Assembly: GCA_015231885.1 (NCBI GenBank)
Contig: JADGAT010000031.1
Location: 1 to 52,614, forward strand
Reading direction: 5' to 3'
Origin: SAR324 cluster bacterium
Lineage (GTDB): Bacteria; SAR324; NAC60-12
DNA length: 52,614 bases
Positions 1 through 8,342 of the stretch are shown here, piece by piece (positions within the stretch are counted from its first letter, which is position 1; every line of letters begins with the position of its first letter). A program made the position numbers and the translations under genes. A model generated the notes under the pieces. That model was not told the DNA's origin. It was given only the letters and a program-made list of their open reading frames with translations, and made no database searches.

Positions 1-75
1 CAATTGAAGACGCCTTGTAGCCAAGAAAAAATACTTCCTCATCTTTGTCAACGTTATTTCTGCACGAACCCTAAG
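1..75 (-). repeat. Partial copy of a dispersed palindromic (MITE-like) repeat
   Basis: The reverse complement of these bases matches, nearly base for base, the first ~75 bases of two full copies at 41341-41503 and 41804-41969. Only the terminal-repeat half is inside the window; the other half must lie to the left. In this copy the outer end (bases 70-75) reads like the CTTAGG end of the full element. The full element is close to a perfect long inverted repeat, so strand assignment is arbitrary. There is no coding capacity. Confidence 0.85.
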
Positions 76-641
76 TTCATTTTCTGTTGTATCGGAGGAT
101 GTACTCTGTTCAAAAATTGAAAATAAATGCTCAAGTTTCAAATTAAGCGACCGATACATAGAACAGACGAAAAAAATCTGGTTACACCAGATGGTGATCT
201 TAACAATAATGTCCATTTTTGAGTACATGACAAAATTTATTTTTGTGAGAAGCTCAATTAAACGGCTCACCCAAACAGGGAACTTCTTGAATAATAATAC
301 AGCATACTTTTAGGGACAAACATTGTGTCTCTATCTTTATTTGTGTGCTGACAAGTATGAGTGATAAGGAGAGAACCAGCTGGGAGAGTGCTATCCAATG
401 AAATTGGCAGGTCTTATATCAATAGGGCAGTGAACAACTGAGAAAGAGTAGTTCGTGGCTACCCTTGTCCTTTGCTGTTGATGAAGAAGCTGCAACTTAA
501 AACTGCGACAACATGCCGTTTTTAAGAATGATCAGCCCATTCAGGATAGCCTATGCCGTAGTGCTTACGGGATCATCCTGAAAGAAGAAAAATTTTAAAA
601 TCCATTAACCCATCAACCACCATTTAACTTGGAGTTTAACG
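76..641. other. Non-coding leader, no gene recognised
   Basis: About 565 bases hold no convincing gene. A purine-rich stretch near 368-376 looks like a ribosome binding site, but only an 11-codon frame follows at 398-433. The one clear structure is the hairpin at 540-582, listed separately. No confident promoter could be picked for the gene at 642. Confidence 0.5.
540..582. other. Two-part stem-loop upstream of the 74-aa gene
   Basis: The outer arms TTCAGGAT (540-547) and ATCCTGAA (575-582) are perfect complements, and inner arms CCGTA (556-560) and TACGG (566-570) enclose a 5-base loop. The bases after it are A-rich rather than T-rich, so on the plus strand it does not look like an intrinsic terminator. 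It could be an RNA leader structure or a remnant of a small repeat. Confidence 0.4.
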
Positions 642-866
642 ATGAGTCAAGTAGAAAAGAAACTGGAACAGCTAGAATCACTGGTAGGATACGAAACCAG
701 TAATAAATTTGAACAACAAGTCACATCCGCTATTTTAGATCTGGCTAGCGAACTACAAAACAGTTACCTGGATAATGATTCGAAGGTATCCTATGCAACT
801 CATGTGTTTGCAAGGGTTCTCGATGATTTAGCAGATATAGTCGAACAACCTTTGGTCATCAACTGA
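642..866 (+). CDS. Small acidic hypothetical protein (74 aa)
   Basis: The frame opens with ATG and has a good ribosome binding site (TTGGAG about 9 bases upstream). The product is acidic, predicted mostly helical (many Glu, Leu, Gln) and has no signal peptide, membrane segment or cysteine. I do not recognise a family. It ends 35 bases before the DUF4175-like membrane protein on the same strand, so the two may be co-transcribed. It could be a small soluble partner of that protein; this is inference from position only. Confidence 0.6.
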   Translation: MSQVEKKLEQLESLVGYETSNKFEQQVTSAILDLASELQNSYLDNDSKVSYATHVFARVLDDLADIVEQPLVIN

Positions 867-901
867 TACAGCGGTGTGTCCTGGTGTGAGTCCTTTTACT
901 T

Positions 902-2329
902 ATGGATGATATTCCAATTGCCCTGCCCGTGTTTGAAAAACACTGGAACGGTTACTGTTTTCGGATATGGATTACAAGAACCGTAAGATTTTTTGCTATC
1001 GCAGGGCTCGTCTTGGCAGGAGCAATTGTATTTTGGCCAAAAGAATTCAGCTGGTCTGTGGTTGCTTACCAGGTAGGATTAATTCTGATATGGAGTATCG
1101 AATGGGGACGGGTCCATGCAACTGAAGCAGAGGGAATAAAGCTTCTTTATCGCAAACAGCCTAAATTGGCTGAGGCCATCCAAACAGCCTTGGATTTTCA
1201 ATCCAGAGCACTTGCTTCTCCAATATCTGTCTATTTTCAGACAAAGCATCTTGACGATATTAATCAACAATTACAAGCGGCTCCCCTTGCGGAGGCAGTA
1301 CCGCTCATACGGAGTTTATTTTATACCGGTACAGTGTGCATATTCTTGGGTATTCTGGTTGTAAACCAACCCTACTTGCCTGATGTATCAATGACGGGGC
1401 TCCCATCTGAGAAGGCTGCAAATCATCTGCGGACATATCGGGTTTTATATCCGGTATACATGCAAAAGCCTCCTGCACTTTACACGCAAATGCCTCATCA
1501 GCTCAAGCTCCCTCAAGGCAGTCGAGTGGAAATTTATTTCAATCTCTCGTCTATGTCTCAATCGGTACAAAAGAAATCGTTTTATGCCATCCATCAAGAG
1601 CATATAGGGTTAAATTGGCTTCCGCAAAAAAAACGTTGGATTGCTTCCATCAGTCCTTTGCAATCAGGCACTCTTCATTTATACTGGGACAACCTCAACA
1701 CACAACATTTGATTGAAGTGGTCCCAGATAATCCGCCCCAACTGACTGTAATTTGGCCTCAAACACAGCTTATTTTTTCTAATTCCAAGCTTCCCATCCA
1801 ACTATCTGTGTCTGATGACTATGGGCTACAGCAAATCACACTGCATTATCAGGTACAAAAAAGAGGGGCGCGGCAAGAGATTATTCAATCATTTGAGGGA
1901 AAGTTCACGAAATATCAGGAGACTTATCCGTGGGAACTGGGATCCACATTTTTAAGACAGGGAGATTTTGTTGAAGCCTGGATTGAGGTGAACGATAATG
2001 ATGCCCTGAATGGACCAAATATCACGATGTCTGATACATTTGAGTTCACCATTCAAAACATCAATGATTACCACCAGAATGTCATGGAGCGACTGCAGTA
2101 CATTGTTCAGGAATTGGGACAGTTGATGTGGTTTCTAGATCAAAAGTCATCAATAGAAGTATTTGAAAAAGAGCAAAAACTATTAGCCCAATTGAAGCGC
2201 CTGCGTCACGATGCACAACATGACCGTCTCTTAACAAAAGAATTACGGCATTTTCTATTTTCTGAGCTACAAGCAGAAATTCTATTCTACCAAAACCGGC
2301 GTCTACAGCTCCTTCCTCCTCCAAGCTAA
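902..2329 (+). CDS. DUF4175-like membrane protein (475 aa)
   Basis: Two predicted membrane segments lie near residues 27-45 and 52-68 and a third near 140-158, followed by a large soluble region. The region contains the 'SDDYGL' motif near residue 305 and a 'VNDNDALNGPN' followed by 'SDTFEFTI' segment, an arrangement I associate with DUF4175-type proteins, which are often found beside MoxR/von Willebrand genes. No MoxR gene is adjacent here. Members of that family are usually much longer (roughly 800 aa), with a long Gln-rich tail; here the chain stops soon after a helical segment (residues 395-470), so it looks like a short form. A weak GTGAG ribosome binding site precedes ATG. Function unknown; family placement is moderate. 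Confidence 0.6.
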   Translation: MDDIPIALPVFEKHWNGYCFRIWITRTVRFFAIAGLVLAGAIVFWPKEFSWSVVAYQVGLILIWSIEWGRVHATEAEGIKLLYRKQPKLAEAIQTALDFQSRALASPISVYFQTKHLDDINQQLQAAPLAEAVPLIRSLFYTGTVCIFLGILVVNQPYLPDVSMTGLPSEKAANHLRTYRVLYPVYMQKPPALYTQMPHQLKLPQGSRVEIYFNLSSMSQSVQKKSFYAIHQEHIGLNWLPQKKRWIASISPLQSGTLHLYWDNLNTQHLIEVVPDNPPQLTVIWPQTQLIFSNSKLPIQLSVSDDYGLQQITLHYQVQKRGARQEIIQSFEGKFTKYQETYPWELGSTFLRQGDFVEAWIEVNDNDALNGPNITMSDTFEFTIQNINDYHQNVMERLQYIVQELGQLMWFLDQKSSIEVFEKEQKLLAQLKRLRHDAQHDRLLTKELRHFLFSELQAEILFYQNRRLQLLPPPS

Positions 2330-2349
2330 AATTGAACCGTCTTTTTTAT

Positions 2350-3396
2350 TCAATAAAGTGTTTTTAAAACAGTTCCATTTTGCAGGAAAGGGGTGATTTG
2401 CTGCGCAATCAATTCTTCTCGCATTTCCCCATATTTTTCCAATGAGAACGTAGGCTTTCCCTTATCAAATACTTCTGAAATCCCGTAATCAATCAGATAC
2501 ATTCTTCCATTTTCATGCAATGTCGAATTGTCAACAATTTTATCCAGATAAAGGAACCCATTTTGATACCCATAATCCAAAAACGAATTGAGCGCATCAA
2601 AATGTTCCTGAGTGAGGCAGGGTTGAGCACAGGCAATCAGCGGAGAGAGCAGCTCACTTTTATAAAAGTCTTCGTCTCGTATGGCAGCAATATTATGATG
2701 CAGTAATTTTTTTAGCAGGAGAATTAACTGGGCCGGAGTCAGTTGCCTTAACATCATTTTCGGGTTCAGCGCTGCTAGACGGGCTTCAAATTCCGGATCA
2801 ATATCACAAATCAGAGATTCCAAAACCAAAACATCAAGCGACCGACCAACATACTCTATCCGATACCCTTCTTCATTTAATTTCCATTGAGGAATAGCAA
2901 ATTTATTTTTTGGATCAAATGGCAACCCGTGATTACGGCTATCGGATACCCATTCACAATAAAGTCTATAGGCATATATATGTTTTTCAACTTCTGCTTC
3001 CAACAGGGGCTGGAGAAACTCATTCAAGGGGTATTTGAGAATCCAGTTATTTAAAAGAATGGCCAATGCATTTCCACTGACAGCAATCACATTCCGGTTT
3101 TCCAACCTTATGTTCCTGTCATTGACCAGTTCCTCCATATCCTCTAGAATTCGCTCCAGCAGCTCATCAGGGTCTTCGACTCCTAGCTTTGAAAGGTAGT
3201 CCACATCAATCGGTCCTCTCAACAGCATACTTTCCATAATCTCTTCAAATGCCTCTGCATCTAAAGGTACAAGCGTATCAGGCACCTCCGTAATTTTGAA
3301 GTCTTTCAAAAACTTTGCCAGAAACTTAGCTGTGATTTGTCCCTTCTGGAGATTTTTCGGATTTTGACCCTGTGAATTTTCCATGACTTTCAGCAT
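2350..3396 (-). CDS. Hypothetical protein (348 aa), family not recognised
   Basis: A cytoplasmic-looking, acidic, Leu/Glu-rich protein with no signal peptide, no membrane segment and no motif I can name. Predicted helices dominate the first 100 residues; the middle holds an aromatic stretch (residues ~140-170) and the end includes 'LIDYGISEVFDKGKP'. It is the last gene of a minus-strand set with the Old Yellow Enzyme (38 bases away) and hisE. The start could also be Met5 ('MENSQG'); neither start has a strong ribosome binding site. It converges on the DUF4175-like gene with only 20 bases between stops. Confidence 0.6.
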   Translation of the reverse strand: MLKVMENSQGQNPKNLQKGQITAKFLAKFLKDFKITEVPDTLVPLDAEAFEEIMESMLLRGPIDVDYLSKLGVEDPDELLERILEDMEELVNDRNIRLENRNVIAVSGNALAILLNNWILKYPLNEFLQPLLEAEVEKHIYAYRLYCEWVSDSRNHGLPFDPKNKFAIPQWKLNEEGYRIEYVGRSLDVLVLESLICDIDPEFEARLAALNPKMMLRQLTPAQLILLLKKLLHHNIAAIRDEDFYKSELLSPLIACAQPCLTQEHFDALNSFLDYGYQNGFLYLDKIVDNSTLHENGRMYLIDYGISEVFDKGKPTFSLEKYGEMREELIAQQITPFLQNGTVLKTLY

Positions 3397-3434
3397 TTAA
3401 ATGTTGCAAACTTGGAAAATACAACTTTCCACTG

Positions 3435-4424
3435 TTACTGGCTGATTAACTTTCGGTTTAGAAACTGATACCATTGAGGACGTGAAAATAAAGTTTTGTC
3501 TAATACATAAAGTTGCGCTTTTCCAATGCCATAAACTTCTTTAAACACTTGAGGCGATTTAATATTTCCTTCTGCAACAATCACTCGATCTGTGAATTTA
3601 GCCACCCACTCTATGAAAGTTTCATCCGTCTCAAAAAATTTATTCATCGCATGAATCGTTGTTGGATGAAAAATATCCACTCCACTCTCTGTGAGTAATT
3701 CTATCATGATTTTCAAGTCTTCTGCCTCGAAGCCCACTTCTTCATCCAGTTTATCATGGATCGAAAAATAATAACTAATAGGCATGTTTTCAGAAATCCT
3801 TCCACGAATCGACTCAATCACTTCCAAGCTCAATTTTAAGCGAGATTCAATACTTTGAAAACCGTATTCATCATCTCTTGTATTATAACGGGAGGAGAGG
3901 CACTGATCAAAGAGGAGCTGCTGGGCACCATTGATTTCAATAAAATCAGCACCCACTTCTTCTGCACGCTCAGCAGCATGAATAAAGAACATATTGATTT
4001 CTTCACAATCGCCCTTATCAAATTCACGGCTGGTGCTATAGTCTTTTCCCATGTTGATTGAGGAAGGGGCAATCGGTTGCTCACCACAAATTTCATCGGA
4101 CGTTTTTGCCCCAGCATGTGCCAGGCGAATACCCACCACCACCTCCTCACGTTTGATGGCCCGAATTAACTTTTGCAATCCTTCCAAGTGTTCTTCATCT
4201 GAAATACCAAGTTGTGTCACATGACTACGGCCCTGCTTGGTGACATAAGCTGATTCAATAATAATGGTTCCCACCCCCTGAGTAGCATGTTCACGGTACT
4301 CTCGAATCATATGAGCATTGACTTTTCCATTGGTATTAGCCTGATTTTCGGATTGGGGTGGCGCAAGAATACAATTTTTAAAATTCAAATTTAACAGTTC
4401 AAACGGCTCAAACATAAAAAACAT
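3435..4424 (-). CDS. Old Yellow Enzyme-family oxidoreductase with altered active-site residues
   Basis: The 329-aa chain has the layout of FMN-dependent ene-reductases (NADH:flavin oxidoreductase/OYE): 'FEPFELLNLNFKNCILAPP' at the start, 'RLAHAGAK' near 100-107, and 'GADFIEINGAQQLLFDQCLSS' near 158-178 followed by an 'NTRDDEYG' element. In typical members the substrate-binding pair in this stretch is His and Asn/His; here the equivalent positions are Asn165 and Gln168. The C-terminal phosphate-binding Gly-Arg is also not recognisable ('YVLDKTLFSRPQW'). It may bind FMN poorly or act on an unusual substrate. Met4 ('MFEPF') is an equally plausible start. It lies between hisE and the unknown 348-aa gene. 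Confidence 0.8.
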   Translation of the reverse strand: MFFMFEPFELLNLNFKNCILAPPQSENQANTNGKVNAHMIREYREHATQGVGTIIIESAYVTKQGRSHVTQLGISDEEHLEGLQKLIRAIKREEVVVGIRLAHAGAKTSDEICGEQPIAPSSINMGKDYSTSREFDKGDCEEINMFFIHAAERAEEVGADFIEINGAQQLLFDQCLSSRYNTRDDEYGFQSIESRLKLSLEVIESIRGRISENMPISYYFSIHDKLDEEVGFEAEDLKIMIELLTESGVDIFHPTTIHAMNKFFETDETFIEWVAKFTDRVIVAEGNIKSPQVFKEVYGIGKAQLYVLDKTLFSRPQWYQFLNRKLISQ

Positions 4425-4456
4425 CTATCTGTAAGTATTGAAAAAATTTTAATGGT

Positions 4457-4777
4457 TTATTTTACGGATCGCTTCTCTTTTTCCACTAAACCAGAGAGGC
4501 CAAAGCGACGTCCAAACTCTGTTTCAATATCTGTTAAAGAAATTTCAGCATGAGCCATTAACACCATCATATGAAAAAAAAGATCTGTCAGTTCATGAAT
4601 ACATGCCTGCCTATTGTCATTTTTTGAGGCAATGAGCACTTCGGCAGTTTCTTCACCAATTTTTTTTAGAATCGCATCTAGTCCTTTTTCCATCAAGGAA
4701 GCAACATACGAACTCTTTCCTCCCGACTGCTTTCTTTCTAAAATAACATCGAATATTTCTTGGAAATTCCTTTGCAA
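4457..4777 (-). CDS. hisE: Phosphoribosyl-ATP pyrophosphatase
   Basis: HisE hydrolyses phosphoribosyl-ATP to phosphoribosyl-AMP, the second step of histidine synthesis. The 106-aa chain has the all-alpha MazG-like fold signature: 'KKIGEETAEVLIASKN' (metal-binding Glu residues) followed by 'HELTDLFFHMMVLM' (Glu/Asp pair), and 'SSYVASLMEKGLDAILKKIG' typical of HisE. Its length is normal for a stand-alone enzyme (no HisI fusion). The first usable codon is TTG at 4775-4777, with no clear ribosome binding site. No other genes of the main histidine operon are nearby; a PHP histidinol-phosphatase-like gene lies at 31593-32453. Divergent from the acyl-CoA synthetase gene. Confidence 0.9.
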   Translation of the reverse strand: MQRNFQEIFDVILERKQSGGKSSYVASLMEKGLDAILKKIGEETAEVLIASKNDNRQACIHELTDLFFHMMVLMAHAEISLTDIETEFGRRFGLSGLVEKEKRSVK

Positions 4778-4835
4778 AATTTTTTATTTTAATGAAGTTG
4801 ATTTAAGAGATGGATGCTCAAATTTCTATTCACAG

Positions 4836-4850
4836 ATTCCAAATTGGAAT
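4836..4850. promoter_or_regulatory. 15-bp palindrome, possible operator
   Basis: ATTCCAA and TTGGAAT flank a single central A in the hisE/acyl-CoA synthetase divergent gap. It lies 28 bases before the candidate -35 box at 4879. A regulator site is plausible; nothing identifies the protein. Confidence 0.35.
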
Positions 4851-4878
4851 ATTTCTTTCATGTATTTTGAAAAAGACA

Positions 4879-4907
4879 TTGACATCCGAGACGTTTCTTT
4901 CTATCCA
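4879..4907 (+). promoter_or_regulatory. Candidate sigma-70 promoter for the acyl-CoA synthetase
   Basis: A perfect TTGACA -35 box (4879-4884) is followed after 17 bases by TATCCA (4902-4907), a poor -10 box. It would give a 5' leader of about 120 bases before the ATG at 5035. The -35 is strong, the -10 weak, so this is a candidate only. Confidence 0.4.
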
Positions 4908-5034
4908 AACAGAGTTTATTGTCTTTGCGTATTCTGTCTTTAAATTAGGGGTCAGTCGGAGAAAATGTCTCAGGCTAACTTTTTTCCAGCAAAAACTCAA
5001 TTTAAAGATAACCTCTCTTCAAAAGGAGCATACA

Positions 5035-6855
5035 ATGGCAGAGTCAACTCTACTGACCAGCATTCCTCAAATAGCATCAAGGGCACGTTTGGTCATAGGC
5101 AAAATCCCTTCCATTATTGAAGGATTGAAGTATATCAAAAAAAAAGATAAAAATGAGGCACTGTCCATTGGAACTTACTTAGAACAGAATGCAGAGAAAT
5201 TCCCTTCTCAATCCGCCATTTTATACGAAGATTCATGCTATACCCACCAACAATTCAATGAGTGGGTCAATCGTTACGCCAACTATCTTACCGTGCAGGG
5301 AATACAACACGGAGATGCTGTTGCTATTCTGCTGGAAAACCGTCCTGAAATCTTAATTTGTGCAGGGGCATTAGCAAAACTGGGGGCCATTGCAGCACTG
5401 ATTCACACTCAACAACATGGAGACGCTTTATTACACAGCCTCCTGCTCTGCAATCCCAAATCGTATATAGTTGGCGAAGAATTAATTCCAGCTTTTAAAG
5501 AAATCCAGCCCCGATTGAACTTGGAAGATGAAAATCTGTACTTTTTACCTGACACCAACAAATCACGCCCCCCAAGAGGATACATCAATCTGGCCGAAGC
5601 AACAAAAAACACGTCCTTCCAAAATCCCCCATCTACGGCTTCTGTCAAATTAAAAGACCCGTGTTTCTATGTCTATACTTCGGGAACGACCGGGTTACCC
5701 AAAGCCGCCATCATGACCCATTTTCGATGGATTAAAGCTTCAGCAGGATTTGGCATGTTGGCCTTAAACATGACCCCTCAAGATGTACTATACGTTTCCC
5801 TTCCATTTTACCATAACAACGCTATTACAGTTGCCTGGTCTTCCGCGGCAGCCAGAGGATCTGCAATTGCGATCAGTCGGAAGTTCAGTGCCAGCCGCTT
5901 TTGGGAAGACACCCGTAAATTCAATGCCACTTCTTTTTGCTACATTGGTGAATTATGTCGCTATTTGATGAACCAACCACCCCGATCGAATGATTCCGAT
6001 AATCCTGTTTATAAAATTATTGGCAATGGGCTTCGTCTAGATATCTGGAAAGATTTCAAAAAACGGTTTGGAATTTCCGAGGTATATGAATTCTATGCTG
6101 CAAGCGAAGGAAATAATGCGTTTGTCAACCTATTCAACTTGGACTGTACCGTGGGCATATCTCCTCTACCTTACATGCTCGCCAAGTATGATATTGCCGC
6201 AGACCAACCTATTAGAGGCAAAAATGGATTTTGCCTCCGCGCCAAGAAAGGAGAAGTGGGGTTGATGTTAGCAAAAATCACTGAAAAAACACCTTTCGAC
6301 GGTTACACGAACAAAGAGGCAAACGAAAAAAAATTAATGCGGGATGTCCTTAAAAAAGGCGACATCTGGTTCAATACAGGTGATTTATTAAAAAATTTAG
6401 GATTTCGACATGCACAGTTTATTGATCGCTTAGGAGACTCTTTCCGTTGGAAAGGAGAAAACGTATCCACGACAGAAGTCGAAGAAGTGACCAATAAATT
6501 TTCACAGGTGGAAGAAAGCACGGCTTATGGCGTGAAAATACCACAAACCGAAGGTCGTGCCGGAATGCTTGCCCTTGTTAGCAACATACCACCTCAAAGT
6601 TTTGATGTGGCTGGTTTTACAAAACATTTACAGAAATACTTGCCCCACTATGCCATTCCCATCTTTGTGAGAATTCAATCAGAACTTCAAGTAACAGGAA
6701 CCTTCAAACATCGGAAAATGGAGCTCAAAGGACAAGGATATGGCATTCACCAGATACAAGACCCTTTGTATGTACTGCTGCCCGACACCGAGGAACATGT
6801 GGTATTGACAGAAGCACGATACCAGGACATTTTGGATGGAAAATTCTGCTTTTAG
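5035..6855 (+). CDS. FATP/VLACS-type long-chain acyl-CoA synthetase
   Basis: This AMP-forming ligase activates long- or very-long-chain fatty acids to acyl-CoA. The AMP/ATP loop 'YVYTSGTTGLPKAA' lies near residues 212-225, the FATP-family 'FYAASEGN' near 353, 'NTGDLL' near 447 with the following 'DRLGDSFRWKGENVSTTEVE', and the C-terminal 'TGTFKHRK' near 553. The frame is open from 4810, but the ATG at 5035 has a strong AAAAGGAG site at good spacing and gives 606 aa, normal for the family. The upstream 75 codons look non-coding. It probably feeds acyl-CoAs to beta-oxidation, whose electrons go to the ETF system in this window and whose acetyl-CoA would be assimilated by the ethylmalonyl-CoA genes. 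It is divergent from hisE. Confidence 0.9.
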   Translation: MAESTLLTSIPQIASRARLVIGKIPSIIEGLKYIKKKDKNEALSIGTYLEQNAEKFPSQSAILYEDSCYTHQQFNEWVNRYANYLTVQGIQHGDAVAILLENRPEILICAGALAKLGAIAALIHTQQHGDALLHSLLLCNPKSYIVGEELIPAFKEIQPRLNLEDENLYFLPDTNKSRPPRGYINLAEATKNTSFQNPPSTASVKLKDPCFYVYTSGTTGLPKAAIMTHFRWIKASAGFGMLALNMTPQDVLYVSLPFYHNNAITVAWSSAAARGSAIAISRKFSASRFWEDTRKFNATSFCYIGELCRYLMNQPPRSNDSDNPVYKIIGNGLRLDIWKDFKKRFGISEVYEFYAASEGNNAFVNLFNLDCTVGISPLPYMLAKYDIAADQPIRGKNGFCLRAKKGEVGLMLAKITEKTPFDGYTNKEANEKKLMRDVLKKGDIWFNTGDLLKNLGFRHAQFIDRLGDSFRWKGENVSTTEVEEVTNKFSQVEESTAYGVKIPQTEGRAGMLALVSNIPPQSFDVAGFTKHLQKYLPHYAIPIFVRIQSELQVTGTFKHRKMELKGQGYGIHQIQDPLYVLLPDTEEHVVLTEARYQDILDGKFCF

Positions 6856-6894
6856 GATAAGGTATTCATCGTTTCCTTGCAACAGAAAGTAAAT

Positions 6895-6923
6895 TTGCAG
6901 CATGCTGAAGGTTCTGCTATAAT
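6895..6923 (+). promoter_or_regulatory. Sigma-70-like promoter for the aldo/keto reductase
   Basis: TTGCAG (6895-6900), a 17-base spacer and a perfect TATAAT (6918-6923) form the best promoter match in the window. Transcription would begin near 6930, some 135 bases before the chosen ATG at 7066. Confidence 0.65.
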
Positions 6924-7065
6924 TCTGCCTTGATTGGGTTATTTATTCCACAGAATCGAATGTCTACCATTAGTACAATCTACTTTCTGGATATTCTGCT
7001 GTGTTCATTCCCTGTTTCTACCACTAAAAATTTCAAAAGAGAAATCACCAAATTATTCTCAACTA

Positions 7066-8259
7066 ATGCTGTATCGACGATTTGGAAAAACAGAATTACA
7101 ATTACCCGTTTTGACATTAGGCGGCATGCGTTTTGTCAATGGATGGGCTGGGCCCCATGATGTGCTTCCTGACGAAACATTACAAAATGTGCATGAGGTT
7201 GCCCACCATGCACTGGATGTGGGAATCAATCATTTTGAAACCGCTCGGGATTATGGAAAAAGTGAGAGGGCTTATGGGAAAATATGGTCTCAACTCAAGC
7301 AATCAACAGAAACAAAAAGTCAGCTGCGGGAGCGTATTATCTTTACTACCAAAATTGCACCAATGCCCACCTATGAAAAAATGCGATCGGCCATTGATGA
7401 CTCTTTAGAGCGCTTGCAAATTGATGTAATCGACAATTTCGATATCCATGGTATCAATAATGAAGAAAAATATGCTCGTACATTTCAAAAAAATGGCTGT
7501 CTGAAAGCCGTAGAAGACGCCATGAACGAAGGGTTGATAAAACATTTGGGTTTCAGCACTCATGGCGATCTTGCGCTCATATTAAAACTCATTGACAGCG
7601 ATGTTTTTGAATCCGTGAACTTGCATTATTATTATTTTTTCCAACGCAATTTGCCCGCAGTATTACGGGCAGCAGAAAAAGACATGGGCGTATTCATCAT
7701 CTCTCCCAATGATAAAGGGGGACAATTGTTCACGCCTCCTCAAAAATTAATTCGTTTGACGACACCGTTGTCTCCCATGAATTTCAATGATCGATTTTGC
7801 CTCAGCCATCCAGAAATTCATACACTCAGCCTAGGAGCAGACCAGCCGAAACAGATCGACAGTCACCTATCTTCCCTGTATTCAGACATAACAGCTGATG
7901 CAAAACCAAACTCTTCTTTTGGGCAAATTAAAAGCAGGGTGGATTGGGAAGCAGCAGCATTGCAGCGGCAGGGCAAACAATATTGCACCATCTGCTACGA
8001 CTGTTTACCTTGTCCTGAAACAATCAATATCCCCGAGGTTCTGAGGTTCCGCAACATGTGGAAAGCCTATGATATGGAAACATTTGCCACATATCGCTAT
8101 AATATGCTCGAAGCACACAGCGATTGGTTTCCAGGTCAATTTGCTCACAAATGCACAGAATGTGGAGATTGCCTTCCACGCTGCCCTGAACAGTTGCCAA
8201 TTCCTCAATTTTTGTTTGAGACTCATCATAGATTTTACAAGTCTCAGAAAAAACAATAG
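7066..8259 (+). CDS. Aldo/keto reductase with C-terminal ferredoxin-like domain
   Basis: A 397-aa COG1453-type protein. The N-terminal 'MLYRRFGKTELQLPVLTLGGMRF' begins a TIM-barrel reductase; 'HFETARDYGKSE', 'TTKIAP' and 'DNFDIHGIN' carry the family's Glu/Tyr, Lys and His catalytic positions. The C-terminal ~75 residues carry two Cys clusters, 'CTICYDCLPCPE' and 'CTECGDCLPRCPE', expected to hold iron-sulfur clusters. Such proteins are thought to couple NAD(P)H-dependent reduction to FeS electron transfer; the substrate is unknown. The frame is open back to a TTG at 6934, but the family's start motif coincides with ATG 7066, so I chose that; there is no strong ribosome binding site. It follows the acyl-CoA synthetase by 210 bases and has its own promoter. 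Confidence 0.88.
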   Translation: MLYRRFGKTELQLPVLTLGGMRFVNGWAGPHDVLPDETLQNVHEVAHHALDVGINHFETARDYGKSERAYGKIWSQLKQSTETKSQLRERIIFTTKIAPMPTYEKMRSAIDDSLERLQIDVIDNFDIHGINNEEKYARTFQKNGCLKAVEDAMNEGLIKHLGFSTHGDLALILKLIDSDVFESVNLHYYYFFQRNLPAVLRAAEKDMGVFIISPNDKGGQLFTPPQKLIRLTTPLSPMNFNDRFCLSHPEIHTLSLGADQPKQIDSHLSSLYSDITADAKPNSSFGQIKSRVDWEAAALQRQGKQYCTICYDCLPCPETINIPEVLRFRNMWKAYDMETFATYRYNMLEAHSDWFPGQFAHKCTECGDCLPRCPEQLPIPQFLFETHHRFYKSQKKQ

Positions 8260-8342
8260 CCAAATTTACTTGTTATTCCTTCAGGTTTTTGCTAGGGATT
8301 GCGCCTCCCATACACTTCTATTTATACGGAAAGGAAAACGAT

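Noticed and set aside
398..433. 11-codon frame preceded by a GGGAGAG site
   Set aside because: Too short, no conservation information and not linked to a following gene; not supported as a leader peptide.
4810..5034. 75-codon N-terminal extension of the acyl-CoA synthetase
   Set aside because: The strong ribosome binding site at 5022-5028 and normal family length favour ATG 5035; the extension overlaps the promoter and operator candidates.
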